From Amblyomma americanum (taxonomy: Eukaryota > Arthropoda > Arachnida > Ixodida > Ixodidae), in assembly GCF_052857255.1 (NCBI RefSeq), contig NC_135505.1, positions 41,005,864 to 41,069,863 of the forward strand: a DNA stretch of 64,000 bases. The letters are read 5' to 3'. The notes under the pieces were generated by a model. That model was given only the letters and a program-made list of their open reading frames with translations. It did not search any database and had not been told where the DNA came from. Of the stretch, positions 63,663 through 64,000 are shown piece by piece. The translations under genes were made by a program, and so were the position numbers. How positions within the stretch are numbered: position 1 is the stretch's first letter; each line of letters opens with the position of its first letter.

Positions 63663-63977
63663 ATGCGTACTCATCTTTTCCCCGCGAACATTATTTCCGT
63701 TGTATTTCAAGGTGTTCCGACCCTTGCCCTCACGGACACTGGTGCTGCCGTATCTGTTATTAGTCAAATGCTCTGTCAATTTCTTCGCAAGGGGACCATC
63801 GCATCTTTCTGGCTTGTCACTGCGCACCGCCAAAGTACAATGCCTCCGTGCAACATCTCTCTGCACTCGCCGAGGTATAAATGTCAACGCTATGTATTTA
63901 TTTCATCGTGTTCACCGCTTGCTCTTATGACGACTTACTCAGCTGGGAGTTCCTTTCCAGCATCCTGCCCTGATTAA
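63663..63977 (+). pseudogene. pol: Gypsy F protease
   Basis: Reads ISVVFQGVPTLALTDTGAAV and SVISQMLCQFLRKG: the DTG active site of a retroelement aspartic protease, in the usual place after gag. Beyond about residue 50 the frame loses similarity. The second hallmark (ILG-x-D-like) is not visible before the frame ends near 63977. Confidence 0.78.
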
Positions 63978-64000
63978 AAGTGCTCGTGCTCAAGTAGAAC

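Larger units (their letters stand above)
62140..64000 (+). mobile_element. Gypsy F: 5' part of an LTR retrotransposon, cut by the window end
   Basis: 5' LTR end near 62299 (CATCAATAAATCCACTCTTC) followed by the primer site CTTGGTGGAGCC, a leader, gag remnants and protease. Related to Gypsy D by gag and primer site, and to Gypsy E by its LTR and leader. The remaining pol lies beyond base 64000. The LTR start is set only by comparison with Gypsy E. Confidence 0.8.

Noticed and set aside
1..64000. CRISPR array, operon or bacterial contamination
   Set aside because: No regular spacer-repeat pattern and no close-packed genes with ribosome binding sites; the repeats are eukaryotic retroelements throughout.

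Overview
The window looks like nuclear DNA of an ixodid (hard) tick, probably a metastriate species. The main evidence is many copies of tRNA-derived SINEs. One type carries the box B-like GGTTCGAACCC and a body that I recognise as Ruka, the SINE described from ixodid ticks. Arthropod-type LINEs, several Ty3/Gypsy elements, intron-containing ORFs and low gene density agree with this. No bacterial operon, CRISPR array, rRNA or genuine tRNA gene was seen.

Layout. 1-2368: a + strand LINE with RNase H, lacking its RT catalytic box. 2369-13469: SINEs and 5'-truncated LINEs, several nested, plus a dispersed repeat R present twice and interrupted differently each time. 13470-18475: a minus-strand Gypsy element (A), 5' truncated. 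18480-62125: the core of the window, a tandem array of a unit of about 5.5 kb, present in four incomplete copies. The unit holds a C2H2 zinc-finger gene on the minus strand and an unrecognised, conserved reading frame on the + strand. Later insertions split the array: a possible solo LTR (22.2-23.0 kb), Gypsy B (23616-27828), a CR1/Jockey-like LINE (28.1-31.1 kb), Gypsy C (32896-38139), Gypsy D (38638-43729), a Gypsy E fragment, a tetranucleotide satellite (47.9-48.5 kb) and a P-element/THAP9-like transposase pseudogene (52.8-56.4 kb). 62140-64000: the start of a further Gypsy element (F), cut by the window edge.

Only the first zinc-finger copy (exons 19113-19531 and 20396-20642) is close to intact, with one apparent single-base lesion in an A run. 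Copies two and three are pseudogenes. Every retroelement ORF set is broken. Gypsy B is the most complete. Gypsy C is the youngest by LTR identity (two substitutions in about 847 bp) although it lacks most of pol. I see no new functional system. The most useful material is the array, its paralogous empty sites and the young non-autonomous Gypsy C. All homology statements come from reading the sequence and from memory of families; no search was run.
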